From Microbacteriaceae bacterium (GTDB taxonomy: Bacteria; Actinomycetota; Actinomycetes; Actinomycetales; Microbacteriaceae), in assembly GCA_947455385.1 (NCBI GenBank), contig CANGNR010000076.1, forward strand, positions 1 through 5,693: a DNA stretch of 5,693 nucleotides, in the 5' to 3' direction. The translations under genes were made by a program, and so were the position numbers. Positions 1 through 5,656 of the stretch are shown here, one piece after another. Position 1 is the first letter of the stretch. Each line of letters starts with the position of its first letter. The notes beneath the pieces are model-generated. The model ran no database searches and was not told where the DNA came from. It saw only the letters and a list, made by a program, of their open reading frames with translations.

Positions 1-17
1 CTCAAACTGAGTTTTTT
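1..17. terminator. Possible intrinsic terminator at window edge (partial)
   Basis: On the + strand, CTCA (1-4) and TGAG (8-11) are complementary around a 3-nt loop AAC, and a run of six T follows (12-17). Read on the + strand this is a short hairpin plus T-run. Read on the minus strand, an A-run leads into the hairpin directly after the stop codon of the DUF3566 gene, and the matching T-run would lie outside the window. Such symmetry is typical of bidirectional terminators between convergent genes. A 4-bp stem alone is weak; the stem may extend to the left, which cannot be seen here. Confidence 0.35.
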
Positions 18-417
18 AGTTATTGGTGAATCCGATTGAAAGACCACCGGTAATGCGGCCAATCAGATTGAAAACCAAGGCGCCGATGCCCGAGAGCACG
101 GTGCCAACCAGGCAGTTGAAGATTGCCAGACCAACGCCAAACGAGATCACTCTCGGCAGCGAAAGGTCGATACCGGCGCCGAAGACCGAGGTCAGCAGGC
201 CGTTCATGCTGGCGAACAAACCGGTTGCCGAGAGCACCAGATACAAGAAGATGAATCCTGCAATCGTTGCGATGCCAAGGCCGACGGTCACGGTGAAGCC
301 AACCTTGATCGCCGACCAAAAGTCGATGTGCACGAGCTTGAGCTTAACCTGCTTGGATGCGGCCGTCTGCATACGGTTCTCTTTTGCAGAGCTCTTCACC
401 TTAGAAACGAAACTCAT
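16..417 (-). CDS. DUF3566 domain-containing small membrane protein
   Basis: Encodes 133 residues of an actinobacterial membrane-protein family (DUF3566; Rv0007 of M. tuberculosis is the relative in the same position after gyrA). Its biochemical function is not established. The short basic N-terminus (about residues 1-30) lacks the long proline- or glycine-rich cytoplasmic extension of many relatives. The family signature follows: a basic strand KLKLVHIDFWSAIKVGF (about 25-41), where relatives have V-D-P-W-S-x-x-K. Two hydrophobic segments, about 41-63 and 90-119, look like transmembrane helices, and the end RITGG (121-125) is also family-like. By charge, the N-terminus is probably cytoplasmic. 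The ATG start overlaps the gyrA stop as ATGA and has a strong Shine-Dalgarno 7 nt upstream, which supports both the start and translational coupling to gyrA. Family assignment is confident; any role in cell envelope or division is inference. Confidence 0.9.
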   Translation of the reverse strand: MSFVSKVKSSAKENRMQTAASKQVKLKLVHIDFWSAIKVGFTVTVGLGIATIAGFIFLYLVLSATGLFASMNGLLTSVFGAGIDLSLPRVISFGVGLAIFNCLVGTVLSGIGALVFNLIGRITGGLSIGFTNN

Positions 418-2966
418 TCGGCTTCTCCTTCGATTACCTCGGATGAGTCGGCTACGGTCTCAACTTCGCCCGTATCAGTAGAGATTACTCCCTGTTGCTG
501 AAGGTTGCGCTCGGTGTTCTTGGCGAGACCGAGGATCGAGTCATCCTCGTCGAAGCGAGCGAAGACCACGCCCATGGTGTCTCTGCCCTTGGCCGGCACC
601 TCGGCGACGCTCGAGCGAACGACCTTGCCGCTTGCCAGAACCACGAGCACCTCGTCGTCGCCAGAGACAATCTCGGCACCAACCAGATCGCCGCGCTTCT
701 CTTCGAGCTTTGCCACCTTGATGCCCAGACCACCGCGGTTTTGCGGGCGGTACTGTGCCACCTCGGTGCGCTTGGCGAAACCGCCTTCGGTGACTACGAA
801 CACGAACGAGTCATCCGCGTCGTTGATCACGCTGGCCGAAAGCAGCTGGTCGCCCTGTCTGAAGTGCATGCCGATGACACCGGAGGTGTCGCGGCCCATT
901 GGGCGCATCGAGTCGTCGGCCGCCGAGAAGCGAATCGACATTCCCTTGCGCGAAACGAGCAGCAGGTCGTCAGACTCCGAAACGAGCATGGCCGAAACCA
1001 GCTCGTCTTCGTCGCGCAACTTGATGGCGATGATGCCGCCGCTGCGAGCGGTGTCGTATGCCTCGAGCGCGGTCTTCTTGACCAGGCCGTCGCGGGTGGC
1101 GAGCACCAGGTATGGCGCTGCCTGGTAGTTCTCGATGTCGAGAACCTGAGCGATCGACTCGTCTGGCTGCAGCGCGAGCAGGTTGGCGACGTGCTGGCCC
1201 TTGGTGTCGCGGCCGGCCTCGAGAACCTCGTATGCCTTGGCGCGATAGACGCGGCCCTTGTTGGTGAAGAACAACAGCCAGTGGTGGGTGGTCGTCACAA
1301 AGAAGTGCTCAACCACGTCATCGGCGCGAAGCGATGCTCCCTTGACGCCCTTGCCACCGCGATGCTGCGAACGGTAGTTATCGCTTCTGGTGCGCTTGAT
1401 GTATCCACCGCGGGTGAGCGAGATGACCATTTCTTCGACCGGAATCAGGTCTTCGCTGGTCATGATGCCGTCGCCACTGGTGAGAATCTCAGATCGACGG
1501 TCGTCGCCGTGGCGCTCAACTACCTCGGCCAGCTCCTCGCTGATGATTCTGCGCTGGCGCACTGGGTCGGCGATGATCGCCTTGAACTCGACGATCTGCG
1601 ACTCGAGCTCGGCGGCCTCATCCACGATCTTCTTGCTTTCGAGGGCGGCAAGCTGACGCAACTGCATCGCAAGGATGGCACGCGCCTGCAGATCGTCGAT
1701 GTCGAGAAAGGCCATCAGGTCTTCGCGCGCATCATCGGCCGAGGCGCTCGCGCGGATGCGGCGAATGACCTCGTCGAGCTGGTCGAGGGCCTTGAGGTAA
1801 CCGCGCAGAATGTGGGCGCGCTCCTCGGCCTTGCGCAGGCGGAACTGCGTGCGGCGAACGATGACCTCAACCTGGTGCTCGACCCAGTGGCGAATGAAAG
1901 CGTCGATGGTGAGGGTGCGCGGCACTCCGTCGACCAGCGCGAGCATGTTGGCGCCGAAGTTCTCTTGCAGCTGGGTGTGCTTGTAGAGGTTGTTGAGCAC
2001 GACCTTGGCAACGGCGTCGCGCTTGAGCACGATCACGAGTCGCTGGCCGGTGCGGCCGGAGGTCTCATCACGGATGTCGGCGATTCCGGTGAGCTTGCCT
2101 TCTTTGACGAGCTCGGCGATCTTCTGGGCGAGGTTATCCGGGTTCACCTGATATGGCAGCTCGGTGACAACGAGGCACGTACGGTTGTGCAGCTCTTCGA
2201 CGTTGACGACGGCGCGCATGGTGATCGAGCCGCGACCAGTCGTGTAGGCATCGACGATGCCCTTGCGACCGAGGATGGTTGCTCCGGTGGGAAAGTCTGG
2301 GCCCTTGATGCGTTCGATCATCGCGGCCTGAAGCTCTTCGGCGCTCGCGTTCGGGTTGGCCAAGAACCACTGGGCTCCGTCGGCCACCTCGCGCAGGTTG
2401 TGCGGCGGAATGTTGGTTGCCATACCGACCGCGATACCGATCGAGCCGTTGATCAGCAGGTTCGGGATGCGGCTAGGCAGGATGGTCGGCTCTTGGGTGC
2501 GGCCGTCGTAGTTGTCCTGAAAGTCGACGGTGTCTTCGTCGATGTCACGAACCATCTCGAGCGCGAGTTGGGCCATGCGGCACTCGGTGTATCGAGGGGC
2601 CGCTGCTGGGTCGTTGCCAGGCGAACCAAAGTTGCCCTGGCCAGAAACTAGCGGGTAGCGCAGGTTCCAGTCCTGAACCAGGCGAACCAGGGTGTCATAG
2701 ATCGCGCCGTCGCCGTGCGGGTGGTACTGACCCATCACGTCGCCGACAACGCGCGAGCACTTGCTGAACTGCTTGTCTGGGCGATAGCCGCCGTCATACA
2801 TCGCATAGAGCACGCGGCGGTGCACCGGCTTTAGGCCGTCGCGAACGTCTGGCAGGGCGCGACCGACGATAACGCTCATCGCGTAGTCGAGGTAGCTTCG
2901 CTGCATTTCGACCTGAAGGTCGACTTGTTCGATGTTGTCGATTAGGTCTGGAGTGTTTTCAGCCAT
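414..2966 (-). CDS. gyrA: DNA gyrase subunit A
   Basis: Encodes 850 residues, the usual length for an actinobacterial GyrA. It is the DNA breakage-reunion and wrapping subunit of type IIA topoisomerase (A2B2 with GyrB), which introduces negative supercoils using ATP. The winged-helix/tower core spans roughly residues 30-500. It includes ALPDVRDGLKPVHRR (37-51), the quinolone-determining region around HPHGDGAIYD (82-91), and the catalytic pair Arg125-Tyr126 in AAAPRYTE. The C-terminal beta-pinwheel (about 510-830) carries a GyrA box QHRGGKG (534-540) and a second box-like motif QNRGGLG (742-748). The tail is acidic, with seven Glu/Asp in the last 17 residues. The ATG has an AGGA ribosome binding site 7 nt upstream and lies 24 nt after gyrB, so the two are co-transcribed. 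The stop overlaps the next gene. The residue equivalent to E. coli Ser83 is Gly87, while Asp91 (E. coli Asp87) is kept. No intein or frameshift is seen. ParC is unlikely given gyrB linkage and the GyrA boxes. Confidence 0.99.
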   Translation of the reverse strand: MAENTPDLIDNIEQVDLQVEMQRSYLDYAMSVIVGRALPDVRDGLKPVHRRVLYAMYDGGYRPDKQFSKCSRVVGDVMGQYHPHGDGAIYDTLVRLVQDWNLRYPLVSGQGNFGSPGNDPAAAPRYTECRMAQLALEMVRDIDEDTVDFQDNYDGRTQEPTILPSRIPNLLINGSIGIAVGMATNIPPHNLREVADGAQWFLANPNASAEELQAAMIERIKGPDFPTGATILGRKGIVDAYTTGRGSITMRAVVNVEELHNRTCLVVTELPYQVNPDNLAQKIAELVKEGKLTGIADIRDETSGRTGQRLVIVLKRDAVAKVVLNNLYKHTQLQENFGANMLALVDGVPRTLTIDAFIRHWVEHQVEVIVRRTQFRLRKAEERAHILRGYLKALDQLDEVIRRIRASASADDAREDLMAFLDIDDLQARAILAMQLRQLAALESKKIVDEAAELESQIVEFKAIIADPVRQRRIISEELAEVVERHGDDRRSEILTSGDGIMTSEDLIPVEEMVISLTRGGYIKRTRSDNYRSQHRGGKGVKGASLRADDVVEHFFVTTTHHWLLFFTNKGRVYRAKAYEVLEAGRDTKGQHVANLLALQPDESIAQVLDIENYQAAPYLVLATRDGLVKKTALEAYDTARSGGIIAIKLRDEDELVSAMLVSESDDLLLVSRKGMSIRFSAADDSMRPMGRDTSGVIGMHFRQGDQLLSASVINDADDSFVFVVTEGGFAKRTEVAQYRPQNRGGLGIKVAKLEEKRGDLVGAEIVSGDDEVLVVLASGKVVRSSVAEVPAKGRDTMGVVFARFDEDDSILGLAKNTERNLQQQGVISTDTGEVETVADSSEVIEGEAE
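425..430 (-). promoter_or_regulatory. Ribosome binding site for the DUF3566 gene, inside gyrA
   Basis: AAGGAG on the minus strand, 7 nt before the ATG at 417. It lies within the last codons of gyrA (encoding the VIEGEAE tail). It is the strongest Shine-Dalgarno match in the window. Together with the 4-nt ATGA overlap it implies reinitiation or coupled translation after GyrA. Confidence 0.8.
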
Positions 2967-2973
2967 GAGAGTT

Positions 2974-2977
2974 TCCT
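2974..2977 (-). promoter_or_regulatory. Ribosome binding site for gyrA
   Basis: AGGA (in TAGGAAAC) on the minus strand, 7 nt before the gyrA ATG at 2966, within the 24-nt gap after the gyrB stop. No promoter or terminator fits in this gap, which supports a gyrB-gyrA operon. Confidence 0.7.
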
Positions 2978-2990
2978 AGTCTTTGCGTTC

Positions 2991-4928
2991 TTAGATGTCC
3001 AAGAAACGCACGTCAGATGCGTTCTGCTGAATGAATGTGCGGCGGGCTTCGACGTCGTCGCCCATAAGGGTCGAGAAGGTCATGTCGGCCTCGACGGCAT
3101 CCGAAAGGGTCACCTGCAAGAGGGTTCGACGGTCTGGATCCATGGTGGTTTCCCAAAGTTCGTCGTAGTCCATCTCGCCGAGACCCTTGTAGCGCTGAAT
3201 CGAGTTCTCTTTTGGCAGCTTGCGGCCGGCGGCGGTGCCGCTCGCGATCTTCTCGTCACGCTCTGCGTCTGAGTAGACGTATTCGTGCGCGGCGTTCGAC
3301 CACTTGAGGCGATACAGCGGCGGCTGCGCCAGGTAGACGTAGCCGTGCTCGATGAGTGGCTTCATGTGGCGATAAAGCAAGGTCAACAGAAGGGTGCGGA
3401 TGTGCTGGCCATCGACATCGGCATCTGCCATCAGAACGCACTTGTGGTAGCGGGCCTTAGAGATGTCGAAGTCCTCGCCGATGCCGGTGCCGAACGCGGT
3501 GATCAGCGCCTGCACCTCGGTGTTGGCGAGCATGCGGTCGAGGCGGGCCTTTTCGACGTTGAGGATCTTTCCGCGCAGCGGCAGAATGGCCTGGGTCTCT
3601 GGGTTGCGGCCGCGCATGGCCGAACCACCGGCCGAGTCACCCTCGACGATGAAGATCTCGCTGCGCTCTGGGTCGCGGCTCGAGCAGTCGCGAAGCTTGC
3701 CTGGCATGCCACCCGACTCGAGCAGACCCTTGCGGCGAGTCGCCTCGCGGGCTTTGCGCGCGGCCATGCGGGCGGCCGCTGCCTGAATCGCCTTGCGAAT
3801 GATGTCTTTCGCAGCATTGGGGTTGCGGTCGAGCCAGTCGCCGAGCTGGTCGTTGACGACCTTCTGCACAAAGGCCTTAACCTCGGTGTTGCCCAGCTTG
3901 GTCTTAGTCTGGCCTTCAAACTGCGGTTCGCTGATCTTGACCGAGATAACCGCGGTGAGGCCTTCGCGAACGTCGTCGCCCGAGAGGTTTTCATCCTTCT
4001 CTTTGAGCAGGTTGGTTGCCCTGGCGTACTTATTTAGCAAGGATGTCAGTGCCGCGCGGAAACCCTCTTCGTGGGTTCCGCCCTCGTGGGTGTTGATGGT
4101 GTTTGCGTAGGTGTGCACGCTCTCGGTGTATGCGTTGGTCCACTGCATCGCGACCTCGAGAGACATGTTCTTCTCCTTGGTCTCAGACTCAAACGAGATG
4201 ATCTCGTTGTGCACGATCTCGCTCTTCTTCGAGTTGTTCAGGTATTCGACGTAGTCCATGAGGCCGCGGTCATACTTGTAGTCGTCGGTGCGGCCGTTGC
4301 GCTCGTCGGTCAGGTGAATGCGCAGGCCCTTGTTCAAGAAAGCCATCTGCTGAAACCGCGCGCGCAGGGTTTCGTAGTCGTACTCGACGGTCTCGAAGAT
4401 GTCCGGGCTGGCCAAGAACTGAATCGTGGTGCCGGTGTAGTCAACCGCTGCGCCCTTCTTGAGCGGCGCTTGCGGAACACCGATCTTGTATTCCTGGGTC
4501 CACAGGAAGCCCTCGCGGGCAACTTCTACGTGCAGGTCGGTCGAGAGTGCGTTAACCACGGATGCGCCAACGCCGTGAAGACCACCCGAAACCGCGTATC
4601 CGCCACCGCCGAACTTTCCGCCGGCGTGCAGCACGGTGAGCACGACCTCGACGGCCGGCTTCTTCTCTACTGGGTGCATGTCAACGGGGATGCCGCGACC
4701 GTTGTCTTTTACGCGAATCCAGCCATCCTTGGTGATGGTCACAAAGATGGTGTCGCAGTGGCCAGCTAGGGCCTCGTCAACAGAGTTGTCGACGATCTCA
4801 TAAACGAGGTGGTGAAGGCCGCGTGGGCCAGTCGAACCGATGTACATTCCGGGGCGCTTGCGCACCGCTTCGAGGCCTTCGAGAACCTGAATATTGCCGG
4901 CGTTGTAGTTTTCATTTGGCGTAGACAT
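2991..4928 (-). CDS. gyrB: DNA gyrase subunit B
   Basis: Encodes 645 residues from the chosen ATG; this is the ATPase and TOPRIM subunit of gyrase. The GHKL ATPase domain has the general base Glu44 and Mg-binding Asn48 in EIVDNSVDEA, Asp75 in DNGRGIP, and the ATP lid around HAGGKF (101-106) and GLHGVG (116-121). The transducer domain has the QTK loop (Gln340, Lys342). The TOPRIM domain has EGDSAGG with Glu429, PLRGKILNVEKA (450-461), and the metal-binding Asp502, Asp504 and Asp506 in DADVDG. The C-terminus has the typical QRYKGLGEM and ends in FLDI. It lacks the roughly 170-residue insertion of E. coli-type GyrB, as usual in Gram-positives. The frame stays open 13 codons further to a TTG at 4967. 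I prefer the ATG at 4928 because MSTP is a common GyrB beginning, AGGGAG precedes it, and the TTG lies in a hairpin with no clear ribosome binding site. First gene of a gyrB-gyrA operon, with a structured leader upstream. Confidence 0.99.
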   Translation of the reverse strand: MSTPNENYNAGNIQVLEGLEAVRKRPGMYIGSTGPRGLHHLVYEIVDNSVDEALAGHCDTIFVTITKDGWIRVKDNGRGIPVDMHPVEKKPAVEVVLTVLHAGGKFGGGGYAVSGGLHGVGASVVNALSTDLHVEVAREGFLWTQEYKIGVPQAPLKKGAAVDYTGTTIQFLASPDIFETVEYDYETLRARFQQMAFLNKGLRIHLTDERNGRTDDYKYDRGLMDYVEYLNNSKKSEIVHNEIISFESETKEKNMSLEVAMQWTNAYTESVHTYANTINTHEGGTHEEGFRAALTSLLNKYARATNLLKEKDENLSGDDVREGLTAVISVKISEPQFEGQTKTKLGNTEVKAFVQKVVNDQLGDWLDRNPNAAKDIIRKAIQAAAARMAARKAREATRRKGLLESGGMPGKLRDCSSRDPERSEIFIVEGDSAGGSAMRGRNPETQAILPLRGKILNVEKARLDRMLANTEVQALITAFGTGIGEDFDISKARYHKCVLMADADVDGQHIRTLLLTLLYRHMKPLIEHGYVYLAQPPLYRLKWSNAAHEYVYSDAERDEKIASGTAAGRKLPKENSIQRYKGLGEMDYDELWETTMDPDRRTLLQVTLSDAVEADMTFSTLMGDDVEARRTFIQQNASDVRFLDI

Positions 4929-4940
4929 TTTTAGTTTGAA

Positions 4941-4946
4941 CTCCCT
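4941..4946 (-). promoter_or_regulatory. Ribosome binding site deciding the gyrB start
   Basis: AGGGAG on the minus strand, 12 nt before the ATG at 4928 across an A-rich spacer. The spacing is longer than optimal, but this is the only good Shine-Dalgarno near the gyrB start. It favours ATG 4928 over the in-frame TTG at 4967. Confidence 0.65.
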
Positions 4947-4952
4947 GTTCGG

Positions 4953-4967
4953 TTGGGTTAGGCCCAA
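4953..4967 (-). other. Short perfect hairpin just upstream of the gyrB ribosome binding site
   Basis: On the minus strand TTGGG, loop CCTAA, CCCAA: a perfect 5-bp stem with a 5-nt loop, ending 6 nt before the AGGGAG ribosome binding site. It contains CTAACCC (4961-4955), which is complementary to GGGTTAG (5013-5007) in the upstream hairpin, so the two elements could pair with each other instead. The possible TTG start of gyrB is its first three bases. A regulatory role is inference only. Confidence 0.4.
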
Positions 4968-4999
4968 TGAAAAACGACTCTGGGAGCCGACTTATATTC

Positions 5000-5014
5000 G
5001 GGGTGGCTAACCCC
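5000..5014 (-). other. Short perfect hairpin in the gyrB leader
   Basis: On the minus strand GGGGT, loop TAGCC, ACCCC: a perfect 5-bp GC-rich stem. It is flanked by TTA and GAA, which add two further pairs beyond one mismatch. No T-run follows (GAATATAAG comes next), so it is not a canonical terminator. The last base of the stop codon of the small ORF at 5061-5014 is the first base of the stem. It could be an operator or a leader RNA structure. Confidence 0.4.
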
Positions 5015-5061
5015 TAAATTCTACCGCCGAACACGACATTTTTCGGGGATGTTACGCGCAT
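5014..5061 (-). CDS. Possible 15-codon leader ORF upstream of gyrB (speculative)
   Basis: An ATG at 5061 opens a 15-codon frame, MRVTSPKNVVFGGRI, ending at TAG (5016-5014). There is no convincing Shine-Dalgarno. However, the predicted -10 hexamer TAGGCT ends exactly 7 nt before the ATG, the spacing expected when transcription starts on the A of the start codon. Leaderless translation of this kind is common in actinobacteria. The stop abuts a GC-rich hairpin. I do not recognise the peptide, and an ORF this short can arise by chance, so treat it as a hypothesis. Confidence 0.2.
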   Translation of the reverse strand: MRVTSPKNVVFGGRI

Positions 5062-5068
5062 GTTCACA

Positions 5069-5096
5069 AGCCTAAAATCCGCGTCATTGTTGGCAA
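5069..5096 (-). promoter_or_regulatory. Candidate sigma-70/SigA-type promoter for gyrB-gyrA
   Basis: On the minus strand, a -35 hexamer TTGCCA (5096-5091; five of six match TTGACA), a 16-nt spacer, and a -10 hexamer TAGGCT (5074-5069), which fits the actinobacterial TANNNT form. Transcription would begin near 5061-5062, giving a leader of about 133 nt before the gyrB ATG. This is the best -35/-10 pair I find between dciA and gyrB. Gyrase promoters in many bacteria respond to DNA relaxation; the sequence alone cannot show this here. Confidence 0.45.
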
Positions 5097-5106
5097 GTAG
5101 CCACGT

Positions 5107-5146
5107 TCGCTACGGGCGAGATGGGATCCTTATTTTCGCCTAGCGA
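5107..5146. repeat. Interrupted 11-bp inverted repeat between dciA and the gyrB promoter
   Basis: On the + strand, TCGCTA (5107-5112) and GGCGA (5115-5119), separated by an unpaired CG, are matched by TCGCC (5136-5140) and TAGCGA (5141-5146) across a 16-nt loop that contains the palindrome GGATCC. All 11 base pairs are perfect apart from the 2-nt bulge. It begins 16 nt after the dciA stop and ends before the candidate promoter. No T-run follows on either strand. It could be a U-less terminator for the recF-dciA transcript or a protein-binding site. Confidence 0.45.
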
Positions 5147-5161
5147 CAAGCGTCCGAATTG

Positions 5162-5656
5162 CTACCCGTAGGTGTCTCGCGGGCCTCTGCCGGGCACCGA
5201 TCTTGAGCCCTTTTTCCACGAGGGAGCGTCGGGGCCGAGAAACTTCAGCGCGCCAATTTCGAGGGTCGGGTAGTCGGCTTGGATGCGCGCCAAAATCGCA
5301 TCCTGGATTAGTCGAAACTGGGACGCCCAGGCGGTCGATTTGCAGCGAATAGTGAGGGTGCCGTTGACTATTTTTTCTGGCACGGAGGCGGCGGCGTTCA
5401 GCTCGCCCACGACCTCGCCCCAGCGCACAAACAGGTCGGCTTCGCCGAGCTGCTCATCCCAGCGAAAAGCGGCTATGAGGCCATCGAGGCTGTCGCCGGC
5501 CGAGATCGGCTCCCGCCCCCTCTCAAATGGTTGCGAAGTAGCCTTCGCCTTTTTCTCTGCCCGGCGCTTTGCGTCACGCGAAAGCCGGCCGGTGACGGCC
5601 TCTCGCATGCGCCAATAGAACTCGACGGCAAAGTCCCGCTCCCCCTGCTCAGCCAA
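5162..5656 (-). CDS. dciA: DciA-type DUF721 protein, probable replicative helicase loader/partner
   Basis: Encodes 164 residues of the DUF721/DciA family (Rv0004 in M. tuberculosis). DciA is the ancestral bacterial partner that helps load replicative helicase DnaB at initiation in organisms lacking DnaC or DnaI. The N-terminal third (about 1-50) is highly charged and probably flexible, with a basic patch RDAKRRAEKKAKA (27-39). The conserved KH-like DUF721 domain (about 55-140) has the typical W-G-E-V-V-G (79-84), VNGTLTIRCKSTAWASQFRLI (97-117) and GPDAPSW (141-147). The C-terminal GRGPRDTYG is a hallmark of actinobacterial members. The start is TTG at 5656: an in-frame TGA at 5662-5660 excludes anything further upstream, GAGG lies 6 nt before the TTG, and it overlaps the recF stop by 8 nt. 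The next in-frame ATG is residue 17. Co-transcription with recF is likely. Family assignment is firm; the helicase-loading role is by homology. Confidence 0.92.
   Translation of the reverse strand: MAEQGERDFAVEFYWRMREAVTGRLSRDAKRRAEKKAKATSQPFERGREPISAGDSLDGLIAAFRWDEQLGEADLFVRWGEVVGELNAAASVPEKIVNGTLTIRCKSTAWASQFRLIQDAILARIQADYPTLEIGALKFLGPDAPSWKKGSRSVPGRGPRDTYG

Noticed and set aside
495..2651. A 718-codon open frame on the + strand, antisense to gyrA
   Set aside because: It is in exact codon register with gyrA, so a stop would need a TTA, CTA or TCA codon in gyrA, and these are avoided in this GC-rich gene. The translation resembles no known protein, while the minus strand is unmistakable GyrA.
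3285..4769. Two long + strand open frames (3285-4037 and 4071-4769) antisense to gyrB
   Set aside because: They share the gyrB codon register and are open for the same codon-usage reason. The first ends at the complement of a rare gyrB CTA leucine codon. gyrB is clearly the coding strand.
414..4928. Possible inteins in gyrA or gyrB
   Set aside because: Some mycobacterial gyrA genes carry an intein near the catalytic tyrosine. Here both proteins run uninterrupted through all conserved motifs at normal length.
4929..4967. A 13-residue N-terminal extension of GyrB starting at TTG 4967
   Set aside because: The TTG sits in a hairpin without a clear Shine-Dalgarno, the extension GLTQPNREFKLK is not GyrB-like, and ATG 4928 has AGGGAG upstream.
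5018..5023. A second -10-like hexamer TAGAAT on the minus strand (five of six match TATAAT)
   Set aside because: There is no recognisable -35 hexamer at 16-18 nt upstream (the sequence there is close to CCGAAA). It could be a minor start site, but the TTGCCA/TAGGCT pair is better.
5061..5069. A DnaA-box-like 9-mer TTGTGAACA on the minus strand
   Set aside because: It differs at two central positions from the actinobacterial box TTGTCCACA and is single, with no cluster or AT-rich unwinding element. oriC in this group usually lies beside dnaA, outside the window.
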